From positions 3,100,001 through 3,164,000 of the forward strand of contig OX337231.1 in assembly GCA_946965045.2 (NCBI GenBank): a stretch of DNA of 64,000 nucleotides. The letters are read 5' to 3'. How positions within the stretch are numbered: position 1 is the stretch's first letter; each line of letters starts with the position of its first letter. The stretch comes from Epithemia pelagica (taxonomy: Eukaryota > Bacillariophyta > Bacillariophyceae > Surirellales > Surirellaceae). Positions 61,655 to 64,000 of the stretch are shown in pieces. The notes below the pieces were generated by a model. That model saw only the letters and a list, made by a program, of their open reading frames with translations. It was not told where the DNA came from and searched no databases. Made by a program: the position numbers and the translations under genes.

Positions 61655-63139
61655 CTAAGATGCCATGACATTCCAATCTTCCCGAAGCACCGGCATGAAG
61701 AACGTTGGTCCTCGACACCAGTCCAGTCCTTCCAAATCCGCACAGACGCTCTTCACTGAAGCCAGAGGCACTTTCTCGGTGATGAGAACAAAAGCGGCAT
61801 CGTCTCGACGAGTGACTGGGTTCTGTAAGATGGAGTGAATAGAAACATTGTGTTTCTCACAAATCTCTCCACACTGTCGGGTGATACCAACTTGGTCACG
61901 GTACTTGATCCGAATGTAGAAGAACGAATCGTAGTTGTTCACAAATTTTTTGTCCGTGGCCAGCGGGTTGAAGGGACAGGTATTGGAATCGCCCTTTGCC
62001 AGAGCCACAATGTCATTCATGACAGAATTGGCGGTAGGGAAACGACCGGCTCCTTGTCCAATATAGGTGGAGGCAATCAAGTTGGACGAGATCACTTCCA
62101 CAGCATTCGTCGCTCCACTCACAGTAGCCAACGTGTCTGTACCTGCTACGTAGCACGGGGACACGTAGGCTGCAATTTTGGTGTCACCGACTTCTGTGGC
62201 GACCCCGATAAGCTTGATGGTTCCACCCATCATTTTGGCGTATTCAAAGTCTAGCTTGGTCAAATCCGTGATTCCGCGACATGAGATCTCCTCTTCGTCC
62301 ACTTCCACACCAAATGCTAAACGCATTAAAATACGCAACTTGGAACGAGCATCGAATCCTCCAACGTCGAGGGTAGGATCAGCTTCCGCGTATCCCAAGC
62401 GACTAGCCTCGGCCAATGCATCATCATAGGACATCCCATCTTGGTCCATAGCTGTCAGCATAAAGTTCGTACAACCATTGATAATACCACTAAGCATTGT
62501 CACTTGATCGCCAGGGAAGTCCGATTGCATGGAGCGGATAACGGGGATTCCGCCGCAAACAGCCGCCTCAAAGCGGAACTCTACAGGAGTCTCACGTGAA
62601 GCGTTCACCTCCGCGAGAATATCTTCAATCTCTTGAAGATGTTTCGCAATCAGAGCTTTGTTGGCAGTCACTACATTCTTGCCCGACTGAATGGCTTTGT
62701 ACACAACAGTCTTTGCATCCGTAACGCCTCCCATTACTTCCACGACCGTATCGATCGAGTCGTCGTCCAAAATATCATCGTACTTGTCTGTGATGGCACC
62801 CACCATGGAGGTATCAAAATCGCGTGGTTTCTCTAAATCTCGTACACACAACTTGGCCACTTCGATCGAGACACCCGTCATTTCTTCGAGGTAACTGTTT
62901 TTCTTTTTCAAAATCTCCAAGATACCCCCACCAACAGTCCCTCCTCCAAAAATTCCCAACCTACATGTGCTGGTGGAAGGCTCTGCCGACAAGGACACAG
63001 ATGAAGTGTCACGAACAGTGTTCCCAACTGATCGTGAGAATGTTACGGGAGCTGTCGACAAGGGCGCGAAACCATGGGCTACATGGCTTGCCGCACTGAT
63101 GGCAAGAAACACCAAAGAGTAGCGTCCAAGCGCAGTCAT
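61655..63139 (-). CDS. Homoserine dehydrogenase, plastid-targeted, with ACT domain
   Basis: 494 residues from the ATG at 63137-63139. Reduces aspartate semialdehyde to homoserine in threonine and methionine synthesis (EC 1.1.1.3). The N-terminus (GRYSLVFLAISAASHVAHG then FAPLS) has the ASAFAP-like signal of plastid import. The NAD(P) motif LGIFGGGTVGGGILEIL is near residue 62, and the catalytic block EADPTLDVGGFDARSKL carries the conserved Asp and Lys. The C-terminal ACT domain (about 420-494, GITRQCGEICEKHNVSIHSI) is the usual site of threonine feedback. No aspartokinase domain precedes it, so it is monofunctional, unlike the bifunctional form of plants. Confidence 0.95.
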   Translation of the reverse strand: MTALGRYSLVFLAISAASHVAHGFAPLSTAPVTFSRSVGNTVRDTSSVSLSAEPSTSTCRLGIFGGGTVGGGILEILKKKNSYLEEMTGVSIEVAKLCVRDLEKPRDFDTSMVGAITDKYDDILDDDSIDTVVEVMGGVTDAKTVVYKAIQSGKNVVTANKALIAKHLQEIEDILAEVNASRETPVEFRFEAAVCGGIPVIRSMQSDFPGDQVTMLSGIINGCTNFMLTAMDQDGMSYDDALAEASRLGYAEADPTLDVGGFDARSKLRILMRLAFGVEVDEEEISCRGITDLTKLDFEYAKMMGGTIKLIGVATEVGDTKIAAYVSPCYVAGTDTLATVSGATNAVEVISSNLIASTYIGQGAGRFPTANSVMNDIVALAKGDSNTCPFNPLATDKKFVNNYDSFFYIRIKYRDQVGITRQCGEICEKHNVSIHSILQNPVTRRDDAAFVLITEKVPLASVKSVCADLEGLDWCRGPTFFMPVLREDWNVMAS

Positions 63140-63699
63140 CTTTGCGAATAGTATAGGGATTGATTGATTCTGTTTCAAACGTTGTATGAATGATGAATGT
63201 AGGGTATCGGTGGTGTCGCATTTATCTCAGCCGTACACTGACATGTGTGAGAAGCGTGAAGTCCAAGATCTTTCCACGCCCCCGATCTTACGGTAAGAGC
63301 GACTTCACTGATCGGGACTCAAGTATCCCAAGTCCCGCGTGGGGTACGTGGTACGTGGTCCCCCATCTAAACTGCACTTTGCGAGCACCTCCCTCAAGAG
63401 CTTTGTTGTCACGTTGGAGGTTCGTTTGCGGTGGATGGAGAGCGGTTGTTTGTCTTCTTGCAATCACGTCCACAACGCATCTCCTCTCATGCCAACCACG
63501 TCCAGCAGTATGGAACATGCACAAACTCATTGAATTCTTCACACTGCCAGAGTCTTCCCCTTCGTCTCATAAAATTGACTGCACACAACAGTTTGGTTGA
63601 CGTGCTCTTCAAATCCATCGACAACAAGCTTTTTCTGCCAGTTTCTTTGTTTCCTGCCACGAGCGCTTGCATTGGTGCTCGACATTCCGTGCGGGTGAA
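63140..63699. promoter_or_regulatory. Divergent intergenic region, 0.56 kb
   Basis: Promoters of homoserine dehydrogenase (minus) and the gene starting at 63700 (plus). Small open frames on both strands look random. Confidence 0.4.
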
Positions 63700-64000
63700 A
63701 TGACGGGCTCAGTGGACGGATCAGTCTGGCCTTCCCCAACGTTGATGTCGGCTCTATTATTTGTGGGAGGAAATGCGTTGTGGTACTACGTACAGTCGTC
63801 CCACGACAACGACGAGAACGGAAGCAGCAATGACTCGGACCAAAATGAATGGTCCTTCTATCTACAGAAACGATTTGAACACAGAATGTCCTATTCATCG
63901 TTTCCAATGCCCTCAAAGTCGGAACAGTTCCAGGACCAAAATGCGAATGACAATGGCTATCACATTGATGCAGAGGAACAGCAACAATGTGAAGACGACG
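63700..64000 (+). CDS. 5' end of an unknown gene, running off the window
   Basis: An ATG at 63700 opens a frame without stop to the window end (100 codons). It starts MTGSVDGSVWPSPTLMSA and continues LLFVGGNALWYYVQ, a short hydrophobic segment that could be a membrane anchor near residues 14-32, then an acidic, Asn/Ser/Gln-rich stretch. No family recognised. Confidence 0.55.
   Translation, partial: MTGSVDGSVWPSPTLMSALLFVGGNALWYYVQSSHDNDENGSSNDSDQNEWSFYLQKRFEHRMSYSSFPMPSKSEQFQDQNANDNGYHIDAEEQQQCEDD

Overview
The window looks like nuclear DNA of a diatom, most likely a pennate one. I infer this from five things: intron-poor genes with short GT-AG introns; several N-terminal signal peptides ending in ASAF-like motifs that suggest plastid import across four membranes; a bZIP-PAS factor of the kind known from stramenopiles; PLAC8 and phage-integrase-repeat proteins typical of algae; and a diatom-like Ty1/copia element. 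I cannot name the species.

Layout. 1-4.4 kb: 3' part of a long acidic repeat protein with a recurring aromatic motif. 4.7-5.8 kb: small repeat protein. 7.2-15.7 kb: giant IQ-motif/PLAC8 protein (two exons). 15.9-19.1 kb: PHD-finger/AT-hook nuclear protein. 19.8-25.8 kb: 3-hydroxyisobutyrate dehydrogenase, EMG1 rRNA methyltransferase, an FAD monooxygenase and an unknown protein. 26.1-28.5 kb: a probable plastid protein and a doubtful multi-exon gene. 28.6-38.4 kb: a complete copia-type retrotransposon with 733-bp LTRs that look identical and a 5-bp target duplication. It sits in a remnant of a DNA transposon and is followed by a 742-bp Mutator-like MITE.

39.3-49.6 kb: CRAL-TRIO-like protein with a bZIP-like tail interrupted by a stop, bromodomain protein, MsrB-like oxidoreductase (four exons), HAD-like phosphatase (three exons), integrase-repeat protein, unknown protein and START-like protein. 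50-57 kb: NAD(P)H-hydrate dehydratase, a protein with two bZIP domains, and a bZIP-PAS protein. 58.8-59.5 kb: second MITE copy. 59.7-64 kb: L7Ae-like protein, RAD6-type E2 enzyme, plastid homoserine dehydrogenase, and the 5' end of an unknown gene running off the window.

Most genes are housekeeping or regulatory and do not form one pathway. The accessory interest lies in nested mobile elements (retrotransposon in a TIR remnant, MITEs just upstream of genes), an LTR-borne start codon plus splice donor that could extend Gag, a recurring aromatic motif in the first gene, and a run of bZIP-related genes. Many exon joins given here were worked out by hand from splice motifs and frame agreement; no transcript or database search was available.
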